From positions 1-21,032 of the forward strand of contig JAHZKM010000097.1 in NCBI GenBank assembly GCA_022600395.1: 21,032 bases of DNA. The letters are read 5' to 3'. Positions within the stretch are counted from its first letter, which is position 1, and each line of letters opens with the position of its first letter. The notes under the pieces were generated by a model. It worked only from the letters and a program-made list of their open reading frames with translations. It did no database searches and had not been told where the DNA came from. Below, in pieces: positions 1 through 7,814 of this stretch. Made by a program: the position numbers and the translations under genes. Source of the stretch: Pseudomonadota bacterium (lineage in GTDB: Bacteria > Pseudomonadota > Gammaproteobacteria > PS1 > Pseudothioglobaceae).

Positions 1-638
1 AAAAATAATTCAGCTGTTGAGATGGCATCCTGCATAGCATTATGAGCTTTGTATCTTGGCAGGTTGTATTTTTCTCTTAACGAGAATAAACGCAAACCTT
101 CTGACTGAATATAGCCCTTAGTATTCATCATTTTTTTAGTCTCGATTTTTAAGGTATCTAGCATCATCATCGGCAGGCAATTAATTTTGTACAATTTTTG
201 ACAAGCGCAATTAATAAACCTTTTTTCAATATTATCAAAATGGACAATAATCACTCGATTTTGCATTTCGCTAAATAACTGTTCCATTGCATCATTTAGG
301 GTAACACCTTGGCTCAAGTCATCATCGGTCAACTGATGAATACTAACGTTTTTTTCAGTTAGTGATTGCTTTGGGTTGATAAGCAAGTGCCGACTTGAAC
401 CAGCTAATAAATGCATGTCTTTAATAATTGTATAACCCATACTAATGATTTTTTCTTTAGCGGGATGCAGTCCAGTTGTTTCAAAATCCAATACTAAAAA
501 TTCAATATCTTTAATATTTGTATTTTTATTAATCAAGGGCTTGTTTAAATAATGCCTTAATGCTGGTGACAAATTAGACTTTAATAACAACGATTTTTGG
601 TAGTACTCAGGGAATAAGTAATAAGCCAATTTTTTCAT
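1..638 (-). CDS. DEDDh 3'-5' exonuclease (DnaQ-like), 3' end outside window
   Basis: Translating the minus strand from the ATG at 638-636 gives 212 codons open to the window edge, so the C-terminus is missing. The protein shows the three exonuclease motifs of the DEDDh superfamily: DFETTGL (ExoI, catalytic Asp and Glu), HFDNIEKRF (ExoII) and HNAMQDA (ExoIII, His and Asp). It should therefore be a metal-dependent 3'-5' exonuclease. It is separate from the replicative epsilon subunit encoded at 14941-15612. Its start overlaps the stop of the CBS/DUF294 gene in an ATGA arrangement. There is no clear Shine-Dalgarno, so translation is probably coupled to that gene. Exonucleases of this kind are commonly found beside the DUF294 protein and ActP-type symporter in gammaproteobacteria. 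Their role there is not established to my knowledge. Confidence 0.85.
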   Translation of the reverse strand, partial: MKKLAYYLFPEYYQKSLLLKSNLSPALRHYLNKPLINKNTNIKDIEFLVLDFETTGLHPAKEKIISMGYTIIKDMHLLAGSSRHLLINPKQSLTEKNVSIHQLTDDDLSQGVTLNDAMEQLFSEMQNRVIIVHFDNIEKRFINCACQKLYKINCLPMMMLDTLKIETKKMMNTKGYIQSEGLRLFSLREKYNLPRYKAHNAMQDAISTAELF

Positions 639-2467
639 AATATGGATGTTTGATACTGAGAACTCATTGCAGATTGCATATTGGCTACAATATTAAACGC
701 ATCTTTCAGGTGTTTTTGATCTAAAGAAGATATTTCTTTAGTCGGTACAAAATTATCAATCGCATGTCCATTTTTGATTTGCTTAGACTGATGCTCAATT
801 CTCACTAAATTAATAAACTTATAGGCTTCAATCAAATCGTTAGCGCCTGAGCTGCTAAGTGCGCTCATATCCATCAATTCTCTTAGTCTATCTTGAGTGT
901 TGATCGCACCAACCCCTTGTGACAAAGCATAAACACGAGCAAAATCAACAATAGGAACAACGCCTTTTCTTTTTAAATCCAGTGTTTTTTTATCCGCACC
1001 ATGGCGATCCACAATAAAGTTTCTAAAAAACCCTAAAGGCGGTGTATAGTGCTCAGCATTATGCGCCATATGTGTCTGAAAAATAGTATTCTTTTTTGTT
1101 TTTTTTAAAACGCTTGGTAGTAAATCATCCAAAAGCTCAGAGGTTCCGTAAATACACTTTAAGTCAAAGAAGATGCTGGCATACATAAGTGCTTTTGGAT
1201 CAGGGCTTGAAATCCAGCTGTTAAAATAAGAGCGCCAAACGGAGATCGTCTGTCGCCACTTAGGATTAGTTGCCATCACATCACCTGGGCAATACACATA
1301 ACCACACTCATTCAGACCATCGCTAACATAATGGGTTAACTTAGAAAAGTACTCACCATGTAGTTTTTCATCATAATCGTCCGATAAAATTAACAAATTA
1401 TCTTGATCTGTATGTGCAATTTGCTCCGATCGGGCAAGAGACCCTGCCACTACCCAAGCATAATCTATTGGCGCTTCACCTAATAAAGCTTCTGCTTGTT
1501 TCAATAACTGCTGATTAATAGCGCGACCCACCGAACTAATAGAATAAGTAATATCATGCTCATCCATATTAGACTCAAAGCTGTGCTGCAACAACAGAGG
1601 CACTTGCTTAGATATCTTCTTTAACTCTTCAACTGTCTCAGATACTAGAACTTCGTTGATCAGGAACACTACATTATGGCTTTGCTTTCTTAATAGGTCA
1701 GCTGCAGTAATAACGCCCACCACTTGCTTATTTTTTAAAATGGGCAAGTGTCTGATATGCGAATTCGCCATTAACAACATCGCTTCAACACCGCTCTTAT
1801 AGTGTGCAATCGAGATTGGATTAATGGTCATAATATCTCTCACAGGTGAAGACACGTCTAGCCCCGTGGCAGCCACCTTCGTGCAAAAAGCTCTATCGGT
1901 GACAATACCAGTCAGAATATTATTGTCGGTTATCACAACCGAAGTAACATTTTTACTGCTCATAAGCTGAGCTACATCGCGAATACTAGTGTTCGAATCA
2001 ATAATATAAGCATCATTGGCTCGCGACATGGAAAGCACTGAGTTGTCTAGCAAACTATTTTGTTTAGCGATATTTTGAACTTTGATGCTAGACTCCAGTC
2101 CAGCATCAACAAAGAAGTGATGAACATTGCTTTGCTCTGAAAATAACTCAAAAAACAGTTTTTTCGGTATCTTGTAATATAATGTGTCTTCTTGACAACT
2201 ATGTGAATATAAAAGTAGTTGGGCACTATAGCCAAACCACTGCCGCTCTCCCAAAATAGAAAACAACTGCTCATTCTCATCTTTGATCAAAACAGCGCCT
2301 TTGCGAACCAAATATAAAAAATCTGGTTTAAGGGTTAAGATATATTTTCTTTTTCGGTAGCCAATATGTATATCTTTGACTAAAGCTTTAAGTTGAGAAG
2401 AATTGGCGCTATCAAGAGGTAGTGTCGACTTAAGAAAATCAATAATCTCTAATTCTTCAATATCCAT
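635..2467 (-). CDS. Cyclic-nucleotide-binding-like / CBS pair / DUF294 nucleotidyltransferase-like signalling protein
   Basis: This 610-residue, probably cytosolic protein has four parts. Residues about 12-125 resemble a cyclic-nucleotide-binding beta barrel, but I see no clear phosphate-binding cassette (expected GE...RxA), so nucleotide binding there is doubtful. Residues about 150-262 form two CBS repeats, which usually bind adenine nucleotides. Residues about 280-420 are the DUF294 nucleotidyltransferase-like domain, with GSLARSEQ (342-349) and TDQDN (353-357). The rest, to about 605, is the DUF294 C-terminal substrate-binding-like region. The start codon lies three bases after the stop of the small upstream gene, with an AAGGA sequence before it. 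The domain order matches a family that is often encoded next to acetate/propionate symporters and acyl-CoA synthetases. A role in sensing energy state or modifying a partner is inference, and no substrate is known from the sequence. Confidence 0.88.
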   Translation of the reverse strand: MDIEELEIIDFLKSTLPLDSANSSQLKALVKDIHIGYRKRKYILTLKPDFLYLVRKGAVLIKDENEQLFSILGERQWFGYSAQLLLYSHSCQEDTLYYKIPKKLFFELFSEQSNVHHFFVDAGLESSIKVQNIAKQNSLLDNSVLSMSRANDAYIIDSNTSIRDVAQLMSSKNVTSVVITDNNILTGIVTDRAFCTKVAATGLDVSSPVRDIMTINPISIAHYKSGVEAMLLMANSHIRHLPILKNKQVVGVITAADLLRKQSHNVVFLINEVLVSETVEELKKISKQVPLLLQHSFESNMDEHDITYSISSVGRAINQQLLKQAEALLGEAPIDYAWVVAGSLARSEQIAHTDQDNLLILSDDYDEKLHGEYFSKLTHYVSDGLNECGYVYCPGDVMATNPKWRQTISVWRSYFNSWISSPDPKALMYASIFFDLKCIYGTSELLDDLLPSVLKKTKKNTIFQTHMAHNAEHYTPPLGFFRNFIVDRHGADKKTLDLKRKGVVPIVDFARVYALSQGVGAINTQDRLRELMDMSALSSSGANDLIEAYKFINLVRIEHQSKQIKNGHAIDNFVPTKEISSLDQKHLKDAFNIVANMQSAMSSQYQTSIL

Positions 2468-2470
2468 AAT

Positions 2471-2947
2471 CTAGTAATCCTTATCTTGATAAGTAAAGAT
2501 AGCAGGCACTTCCGCATAAAAGACACTTCCACTAGCAGAGATAACAAACTGCAAATAATCAGAACTTCTAGCATCAACCAAGGAGCTTTGCCATAATCGG
2601 TCGCCTGGCTCTAACAAGCTCATAGATTCTGGCTCAGAATGAGCGCCCTGTTCATTAACCAATGCAAATTTAACTTCTTGCAGTGGTGTATTAGAATTTA
2701 AGCGGAAATGATTTTTTCCGTACTCTTGAGTATCGGAAGTCACCAACAACTCCAAATCACCATTCTCTAAGTCACAGTGTCCACTTTCCCAGCGGCAATT
2801 AGACTTGACAAGCATTTTGTACAATTGACCATCTTTAGCTTTATGAGGGACTTCAGCCACATAGTAGTCGACTGCAAAATAACTCATAATCGCCAAAATA
2901 GGGGCGACGATCATTGATGTAATAACGTGTTTATTTTTAAAAAACAT
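2471..2947 (-). CDS. Small membrane-anchored protein of unknown function
   Basis: The 158-residue product has one hydrophobic segment at about residues 8-26, preceded by basic residues. This fits an N-terminal membrane anchor with the rest in the periplasm. The soluble part has a cysteine pair C51 and C58 within NCRWESGHC, which could form a disulfide. I do not recognise a named family. The start is supported by AAAGGA about six bases upstream. The gene sits between the symporter and the CBS/DUF294 gene and is three bases from the latter, so these two and the exonuclease are probably one transcript. A rho-independent terminator lies just before its ribosome-binding site, so its expression must come from read-through or from a promoter inside the symporter gene. 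Association with the transporter is suggested only by position. Confidence 0.75.
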   Translation of the reverse strand: MFFKNKHVITSMIVAPILAIMSYFAVDYYVAEVPHKAKDGQLYKMLVKSNCRWESGHCDLENGDLELLVTSDTQEYGKNHFRLNSNTPLQEVKFALVNEQGAHSEPESMSLLEPGDRLWQSSLVDARSSDYLQFVISASGSVFYAEVPAIFTYQDKDY

Positions 2948-2963
2948 AATTCCTTTATTTTAA

Positions 2964-2992
2964 ATAAAAAAACACCCGGCATTGCCGGGTGT
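2964..2992 (-). terminator. Rho-independent terminator after the symporter gene
   Basis: On the minus strand a perfect 9-base-pair stem (ACACCCGGC at 2992-2984 pairing with GCCGGGTGT at 2980-2972) has a three-base loop and runs directly into a stretch of T. On the plus strand no T tract follows, so it acts on minus-strand transcripts. It lies 27 bases beyond the symporter stop and only about 17 bases before the next start codon. Confidence 0.9.
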
Positions 2993-2998
2993 CAAAGT

Positions 2999-3019
2999 AA
3001 AAAACTTAAAAAGTTTTTT
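2999..3019 (-). terminator. A/T-only hairpin at the symporter stop codon
   Basis: Nine-base arms (AAAAAACTT and AAGTTTTTT) separated by three bases form an inverted repeat that begins at the symporter stop codon. Almost all pairs are A-T, so it is weak alone. It may assist the GC-rich terminator just downstream or stabilise the 3' end. Confidence 0.4.
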
Positions 3020-4731
3020 TAGTTAGATGCTGGAACACGAATGTTCTCAACCATCTTCTCAACCTCTGCAGGTACTTTAGCTGTACGACTCATTACAAGG
3101 AATGCAACAGCGAAGTTAACCAAGGCGCCAATCGCACCGAACGCATTCGGCTCAATACCTAAGAACCAGTTCGGATCCATGTCGCCTAAGAAAGACGTTG
3201 ACTGCACAAACATAATGCCTTTGTGTTGGAATACATATAACAATGTAACACCAATACCTGACAACATACCTGCAATCGCACCTTCCTTGTTCATCTTCTT
3301 AGAGAATATACCCATCATAAGCGCAGGGAATATACTCGATGCTGCTAGACCAAAGGCTAGTGCAACTGTACCTGCGGCAAAATCCGGAGGATTAAAACCG
3401 TAGTAACCCGCAATTAAAACAGCACCAAGCATTGATAATCTAGAGTATTTAAGCTCTTCTTTCTCAGAGATATTCGGTCGCCATACACCTTTTAATAAGT
3501 CATGTGAAATAGAAGATGCAATCGCCAACAACAAGCCTGCTGCTGTTGATAGTGCTGCTGCTAAACCACCAGCTGCAACAATTGCAATCACCCAGTTTGG
3601 CAAGCCAGCGATTTCAGGATTCGCAAGAACCATAATATCTCTGTCAACTTTGACCATTTCATTAGTTTTCTTATCACCTGTGTATGAAATCAAACCGTCG
3701 TTGTTTTTATCTTCAAACTTCAATAAACCTGTTGTTTCCCAGTTTTTAAACCAAGATGGACGATCAGCATATGCCAAATTTTGCTCAGCGGTAGGCTGAT
3801 CAATTGTTGTCATAAGGTTTAATCTTGCCATTGCTGCAACTGCCGGAGCTGTTGTGTATAGTAGCGCGATAAATACTAAAGCCCAACCTGCAGATTCACG
3901 TGCAGCTTTCACTGAAGATACTGTGAAGAATCGCATGATAACATGGGGAAGACCCGCTGTACCAATCATTAGAGATAGCGTGTAAACAAACATGTTTGTT
4001 GAGCTTAATCTCGCTTGAGTTGTGTACTCGGCAAAACCTAATTGAGTTACAACTTGGTCAAGCTTATCGAGTAGATACGTGCCATCTGCCATTGTACTAC
4101 CTAAACCTAATTGAGGAATTGGGTTACCTGTTAGCATGAATGAAATGAAGATTGCTGGAATTGTGTAAGCAATAATCATAATCACGTATTGTGCGATTTG
4201 AGTGTATGTAATACCTTTCATACCACCCATGATTGCATAAAATGCCACAATAACCATACCTGATACCAAGCCTGTCTCGTAATCCACTTCTAAGAATCTT
4301 GAGAATGCTACACCGATACCCTTCATTTGACCAATTACGTAAGTAACTGATGCAATGATTAAACAAATTACAGCAACAACACGCGCAGTCTTCGAGTAGT
4401 AACGATCAGAGATAAACTCTGGCACTGTGAACGCTCCATGCTTCCTTAAGTAAGGCGCAAGTAACATTGCTAATAGTACATAACCACCTGTCCAACCCAT
4501 TAAGAATACTGAACCACCATATCCATAAAATGCAATTAAACCTGCCATTGAGATAAATGACGCTGCACTCATCCAGTCAGCAGCCGTCGCCATACCATTT
4601 GCAACAGGATGAATACCACCACCTGCAACATAAAACTCCTTGGTTGATCCGGCTCTTGCCCAGAAGGCAATACCTATGTAGAGCGCAAAAGTTGCACCTA
4701 CAAATAAAAACGTTAATGTTTGTAAATCCAT
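3019..4731 (-). CDS. Sodium:solute symporter, VC_2705/ActP-like (acetate or propionate uptake)
   Basis: The 570-residue polytopic inner-membrane protein belongs to the sodium:solute symporter family. It carries family-typical segments such as AADWMSAASFISMAGLIAF (about 50-68) and GLPHVIMRFFTV (about 260-271). It is encoded immediately after a DUF4212 small subunit, the pairing known for the VC_2705 subfamily related to acetate permease ActP. A hydrophilic insertion at about residues 309-375 contains an EF-hand-like calcium loop, D341-K-N-N-D-G-L-I. I recall similar insertions in other members of this subfamily, so it is probably not unique. The start has a strong GGGGAG ribosome-binding site. 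Substrate cannot be read from sequence. The neighbouring propionyl-CoA synthetase and methylcitrate genes make propionate at least as likely as acetate. Confidence 0.92.
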   Translation of the reverse strand: MDLQTLTFLFVGATFALYIGIAFWARAGSTKEFYVAGGGIHPVANGMATAADWMSAASFISMAGLIAFYGYGGSVFLMGWTGGYVLLAMLLAPYLRKHGAFTVPEFISDRYYSKTARVVAVICLIIASVTYVIGQMKGIGVAFSRFLEVDYETGLVSGMVIVAFYAIMGGMKGITYTQIAQYVIMIIAYTIPAIFISFMLTGNPIPQLGLGSTMADGTYLLDKLDQVVTQLGFAEYTTQARLSSTNMFVYTLSLMIGTAGLPHVIMRFFTVSSVKAARESAGWALVFIALLYTTAPAVAAMARLNLMTTIDQPTAEQNLAYADRPSWFKNWETTGLLKFEDKNNDGLISYTGDKKTNEMVKVDRDIMVLANPEIAGLPNWVIAIVAAGGLAAALSTAAGLLLAIASSISHDLLKGVWRPNISEKEELKYSRLSMLGAVLIAGYYGFNPPDFAAGTVALAFGLAASSIFPALMMGIFSKKMNKEGAIAGMLSGIGVTLLYVFQHKGIMFVQSTSFLGDMDPNWFLGIEPNAFGAIGALVNFAVAFLVMSRTAKVPAEVEKMVENIRVPASN

Positions 4732-4747
4732 GTATTTCTCCCCTTAC

Positions 4748-5005
4748 CTATTTTTCGTTAACGCCAAACTCTTTGTCGATTTTGCCCATGCTTCTCGCAT
4801 AGTAAAAGACCAAGATTACGAATGTATAAATAGAACCTTGTTGTGCAAACCAAAATCCTAACTTATATCCGCCCATTTTGACAGTGTTTAAAACATCTAC
4901 TAGCACAATGCCAAATAGATATGAAACCACAAACCAGATTGACAAACATTTTACAATTAATGCAATGTTAGCTTTCCAGTAGTCGTTATTGTTGTTATCG
5001 GCCAT
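4748..5005 (-). CDS. DUF4212 small subunit of the sodium:solute symporter
   Basis: The 85-residue protein has two hydrophobic segments (about residues 14-36 and 50-69) and the DUF4212 pattern, including the N-terminal YWKANI motif and the basic segment that follows the second helix. Members are the small partner of VC_2705-type symporters. Its stop is 16 bases before the symporter ATG, so the two are co-transcribed and probably form a complex in the inner membrane. A strong GAGGGGAG ribosome-binding site precedes the start. A 137-base gap separates it from the marR-type gene upstream and contains a 12-base palindrome. Confidence 0.9.
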   Translation of the reverse strand: MADNNNNDYWKANIALIVKCLSIWFVVSYLFGIVLVDVLNTVKMGGYKLGFWFAQQGSIYTFVILVFYYARSMGKIDKEFGVNEK

Positions 5006-5092
5006 TTAGACTCCCCTCTTTTTGATTAAATCAATGAAAAATGATACACACTTTATCTAGGTGGGATAAACTATCATCATTCCTTAATATAG

Positions 5093-5104
5093 CTTTCTAG
5101 AAAG
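5093..5104. promoter_or_regulatory. Perfect 12-base palindrome upstream of the symporter operon
   Basis: CTTTCTAGAAAG reads the same on both strands and lies in the gap between the marR-type gene and the symporter small subunit, 88 bases before its start codon. A -10-like TATATT (5091-5086, minus strand) abuts it, although no good -35 is visible. It is a candidate operator, possibly for the adjacent MarR-family protein. Only position and symmetry support this. Confidence 0.35.
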
Positions 5105-5142
5105 ATACATTTAAGTCTTAAAAATAGATCTAATAAATAGCG

Positions 5143-5622
5143 TTATTCTTTGAGTAATTTTGTTAGAAAAGTGGTTAATAAAGAGAGTTCACGCTTAGAT
5201 AGCTTAGACTCGAAGAACTGTTTGGACATGCTCTGAACCTGGGGGTAATACTTCTCAATAAAGCCAATTCCTAGTGTAGTCAGTCTAACAATTTTGCTTC
5301 TTTTGTCCGTTGGATTGGCATCTCTAACAATATAGTCTTTAGATTCTAGTTTAATTAAAACCTTGGTTAGCCCTCCTGAAGAGACCATAAGTGAGCTAGA
5401 CAGAAGTGAGGGGGTTAGTCGGTGTGGATAAGGAAAAGACCTTAGTAGCACCATAACTTCTAACTCAAATACAGAGAGATTAAACTGCTCGCAAACCGTC
5501 TCTACCAATAAGTTAAATTGGGAAGATGCTCGTCCTAGATTAAGCACAACCATAACTAAATCGACATCTATATCAGGCCAATTTTCATGGAAGCGAATCT
5601 CTGTATTTTCAACCTTAATCAT
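5143..5622 (-). CDS. MarR-family transcriptional regulator
   Basis: The 159-residue protein has the MarR winged-helix fold pattern. The DNA-recognition region is at about residues 66-95 (including SSGGLTKVLIKLE), followed by the wing with the conserved D-K-R at 106-108 and LTTLG. MarR proteins act as dimers, usually as repressors released by small ligands. The gene lies between prpE and the symporter operon on the same strand. Control of uptake or activation of short-chain acids is therefore plausible, but no ligand is visible in the sequence. The start codon ATG at 5622 has only a weak ribosome-binding site. Two 17-base imperfect direct repeats lie upstream and could be an autoregulatory site. 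Confidence 0.88.
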   Translation of the reverse strand: MIKVENTEIRFHENWPDIDVDLVMVVLNLGRASSQFNLLVETVCEQFNLSVFELEVMVLLRSFPYPHRLTPSLLSSSLMVSSGGLTKVLIKLESKDYIVRDANPTDKRSKIVRLTTLGIGFIEKYYPQVQSMSKQFFESKLSKRELSLLTTFLTKLLKE

Positions 5623-5664
5623 CTTGTATTGACTCTAACAGTCATTTAAAAAATAAAATTTTTA

Positions 5665-5698
5665 AATAAATAATACCTAAAAATGAATAATATCTAAG
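5665..5698. repeat. Two tandem 17-base direct repeats upstream of the marR-type gene
   Basis: Two adjacent copies, AATAAATAATACCTAAA and AATGAATAATATCTAAG, match at 14 of 17 positions. A partial third copy (AATGATT) follows. They lie about 45-75 bases upstream of the MarR-family start codon. Tandem repeats in a promoter region can be regulator-binding sites, but in such AT-rich DNA chance similarity is possible. Confidence 0.35.
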
Positions 5699-5792
5699 AA
5701 TGATTCGTTTTAAGGTATTAAACTAACAAGTGTTTAGATGATACGATGTTAAGCCGAAAATGGGCAGTTAGTAGTATTTATTGCAAAAAATT

Positions 5793-5805
5793 ACAATGCT
5801 ATTGT
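5793..5805 (-). terminator. Weak hairpin after prpE
   Basis: Directly after the prpE stop, the minus strand has ACAAT-AGC-ATTGT (5-base-pair stem, three-base loop) followed by AATTTTTT. The stem has only one G-C pair, so this is at best a weak terminator. Read-through into the marR-type gene is possible. Confidence 0.3.
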
Positions 5806-5807
5806 TT

Positions 5808-7676
5808 TTATAAAGCTTGTTGGATTTCATCCAAGATAGCTGGATCATCAATAGTTGAGGGAATGACATAATCTTCACCATCTACTAACTGGCGCAAAGT
5901 TTTTCGCAAAATTTTCCCAGAACGAGTTTTAGGCAAACGCTCAACAATAACGGTCTCTTTATAACAAGCAACTGCGCCAATTTTTTCTCGCATCAGTTGC
6001 ACCAAGGCTTGTTTGATATCCGCTTGATTGACCTCTACACCTGATTTTAGAATAGCAAATCCTAATGGCATTTGTCCTTTGAGATTGTCGCTTCTACCAA
6101 TCACTGCGCATTCTGCTACCGCAGGGTGCGTGGCAATAATCTCCTCCATTTCACCAGTCGATAGTCGATGGCCTGAAACGTTAATCACATCATCTGTACG
6201 TCCCATGACAAATAAATAGCCGTCATCATCAATATAACCACCATCACCACTGACATAAAATCCAGGAAAAGTTTCCAAATAACCTGCCTTGAATCTATTC
6301 ATATCACCCCATACAGTGGTTAAACAGCTAGGAGGCAGGGGTAGTTTAATAGCAATATTACCCTGTTGATTAGCACCAACCTCTTGAGCATTATCGTCCA
6401 AAATATGAATATCGAATCCTGGCACGGGCACAGTTGAAGATCCAGGCTTGATTGGCATTCTTTCAAGACCTCGCATGTTGGCAGAAATTGCCCAGCCTGT
6501 TTCTGTTTGCCACCAATGATCAATAACAGGCAAATTAAACTGCTCACTAAGCCATTCATAAGTTGGCGGATCTAGTCGTTCACCTGCTGCAAATAAAGTC
6601 TCTAAAGAGGATAGATCATATTGTTTGATAAAATCACCCTTAGGATCTTCTTTTTTAATCGCCCTAAAGGCAGTTGGCGCAGTAAACAACGCCTTAACCT
6701 TATACTCGGAAATTACCCGCCAAAAAGCACCTGCATCAGGTGTCATAATTGGTTTCCCCTCAAAAAATACCGTAGTGCAGCCTTGCAATAATGGTGCATA
6801 TACAATATAAGAATGGCCTACAACCCAACCTACATCAGACGCTGACCAAAAAACCTCGCCTGGCTTTATATCGTAAATAGCGCTCATACTATATTTCATT
6901 GCTACTGCATGGCCACCATTTTCACGCACCACACCTTTAGGCTTGCCAGTGGTACCAGAGGTATATAAGATATACAATAAATCAGAGCCTTTAACAGGTG
7001 TACACTGTGCTGGCTGAGCGTTGCTTACTACCTCTATCCAATCCAAATCACCGTCTTGAGAAAGCTCGGCTGTCGCTTCAGGACGCTGATAAACCACAAC
7101 ATTTTGTGGCGTATGTTTGGCCAGCTTAATGGCTTCATCAATTAAAGGCTTGTACTGAATAATGCGTTTAATTTCAACACCGCAAGAAGCACTTAGAATA
7201 ACTTTTGGCCTAGCATCATCAATACGTACTGCTAGTTCAGGCGCAGCAAAACCACCAAATACTACCGAGTGAATAGCGCCAATACGCGCACAAGCTAGCA
7301 TCGCAATTGCCGCTTGCGGAATCATTGGCATATATACAATAACACGATCGCCTTTTTCCACCCCCAGGTCTTTTAACATGCCTGCTGTTTGTGCCACCTC
7401 ATCGCGCAATTGACGATAGCTATAAGTCTTTTTTGTATCTGTAACAGGTGAATCGTAGATCAAAGCGGGCTGATCAGCTCGGCCATTTTCCACATGATAA
7501 TCAAGCGCCATATAGGCTGTATTCATTTCACCATCTGCAAACCAATGATGGATACCTTCTTTATCTTGTGTTAAGATTTTTTGTGGCGACTTAAACCATT
7601 CAAGGGCTTCGGATTTTTCTTTCCAAAATCCTTCTGGATCATTTTTTGATGCTTCTAATTCTTGTTGGTAATTCAT
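5808..7676 (-). CDS. prpE: Propionyl-CoA synthetase
   Basis: This cytosolic adenylate-forming enzyme converts propionate, ATP and CoA to propionyl-CoA. With the start used here it is 622 residues. The chosen ATG at 7676 has AGGAG seven bases upstream, and the PrpE N-terminal pattern begins there. A start eight codons further upstream has no ribosome-binding site. Visible motifs are the phosphate loop YTSGTTGKPKG (238-248), WWQTETGW, the hinge region GRTDDVINVSGHRLS, and the C-terminal PKTRSGK with the catalytic, acetylation-prone lysine K588. The segments WFADGEMNTAY and QPALIYDSPVT are typical of PrpE rather than acetyl-CoA synthetase, and length agrees. It is the last gene of the methylcitrate cluster, 138 bases after prpF. 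Activity on acetate as a side reaction is likely. Confidence 0.93.
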   Translation of the reverse strand: MNYQQELEASKNDPEGFWKEKSEALEWFKSPQKILTQDKEGIHHWFADGEMNTAYMALDYHVENGRADQPALIYDSPVTDTKKTYSYRQLRDEVAQTAGMLKDLGVEKGDRVIVYMPMIPQAAIAMLACARIGAIHSVVFGGFAAPELAVRIDDARPKVILSASCGVEIKRIIQYKPLIDEAIKLAKHTPQNVVVYQRPEATAELSQDGDLDWIEVVSNAQPAQCTPVKGSDLLYILYTSGTTGKPKGVVRENGGHAVAMKYSMSAIYDIKPGEVFWSASDVGWVVGHSYIVYAPLLQGCTTVFFEGKPIMTPDAGAFWRVISEYKVKALFTAPTAFRAIKKEDPKGDFIKQYDLSSLETLFAAGERLDPPTYEWLSEQFNLPVIDHWWQTETGWAISANMRGLERMPIKPGSSTVPVPGFDIHILDDNAQEVGANQQGNIAIKLPLPPSCLTTVWGDMNRFKAGYLETFPGFYVSGDGGYIDDDGYLFVMGRTDDVINVSGHRLSTGEMEEIIATHPAVAECAVIGRSDNLKGQMPLGFAILKSGVEVNQADIKQALVQLMREKIGAVACYKETVIVERLPKTRSGKILRKTLRQLVDGEDYVIPSTIDDPAILDEIQQAL

Positions 7677-7711
7677 TTTGAATCTCCTATTATTAAACAC
7701 TCAGCCAGCCT

Positions 7712-7749
7712 AAAAAAAACACATCAAAGCAGAGGAAGGCTATCTGCTT
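7712..7749 (-). terminator. Possible attenuator or terminator between prpF and prpE
   Basis: On the minus strand AAGCAGA (7749-7743) and TCTGCTT (7733-7727) form a 7-base-pair stem with a nine-base loop. Eight T follow (7719-7712) after a seven-base gap. The gap makes it a poor classical terminator, but it could reduce read-through into prpE. A second inverted repeat, TTGGCTA/TAGCCAA at 7797-7822 with a twelve-base loop, overlaps the prpF stop and has no T tract. Confidence 0.35.
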
Positions 7750-7814
7750 AATATCTTAACTTTAACAACTTAACTCTTTCTTAAATTTATTCATAATTGG
7801 CTAGCAATAAACAC

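Noticed and set aside
2990..2995. TTGACA -35 hexamer on the minus strand before the small membrane protein gene
   Set aside because: The bases belong partly to the terminator stem, and no -10 lies at 16-18 bases; only a T run is there.
5685..5696. GAATAATATCTA repeated exactly at 18358-18369, upstream of oxyR
   Set aside because: In 21 kb of AT-rich DNA many exact 12-base repeats are expected by chance, and the two regulators are unrelated.
5808..7676. Acetyl-CoA synthetase (acs) instead of prpE
   Set aside because: The N-terminal WFADGEMNTAY and ALIYDSPVT segments, the 622-residue length and the methylcitrate context favour PrpE.
7677..7700. Upstream start adding eight residues to prpE
   Set aside because: The inner ATG at 7676 has an AGGAG at ideal distance and matches the normal PrpE N-terminus.
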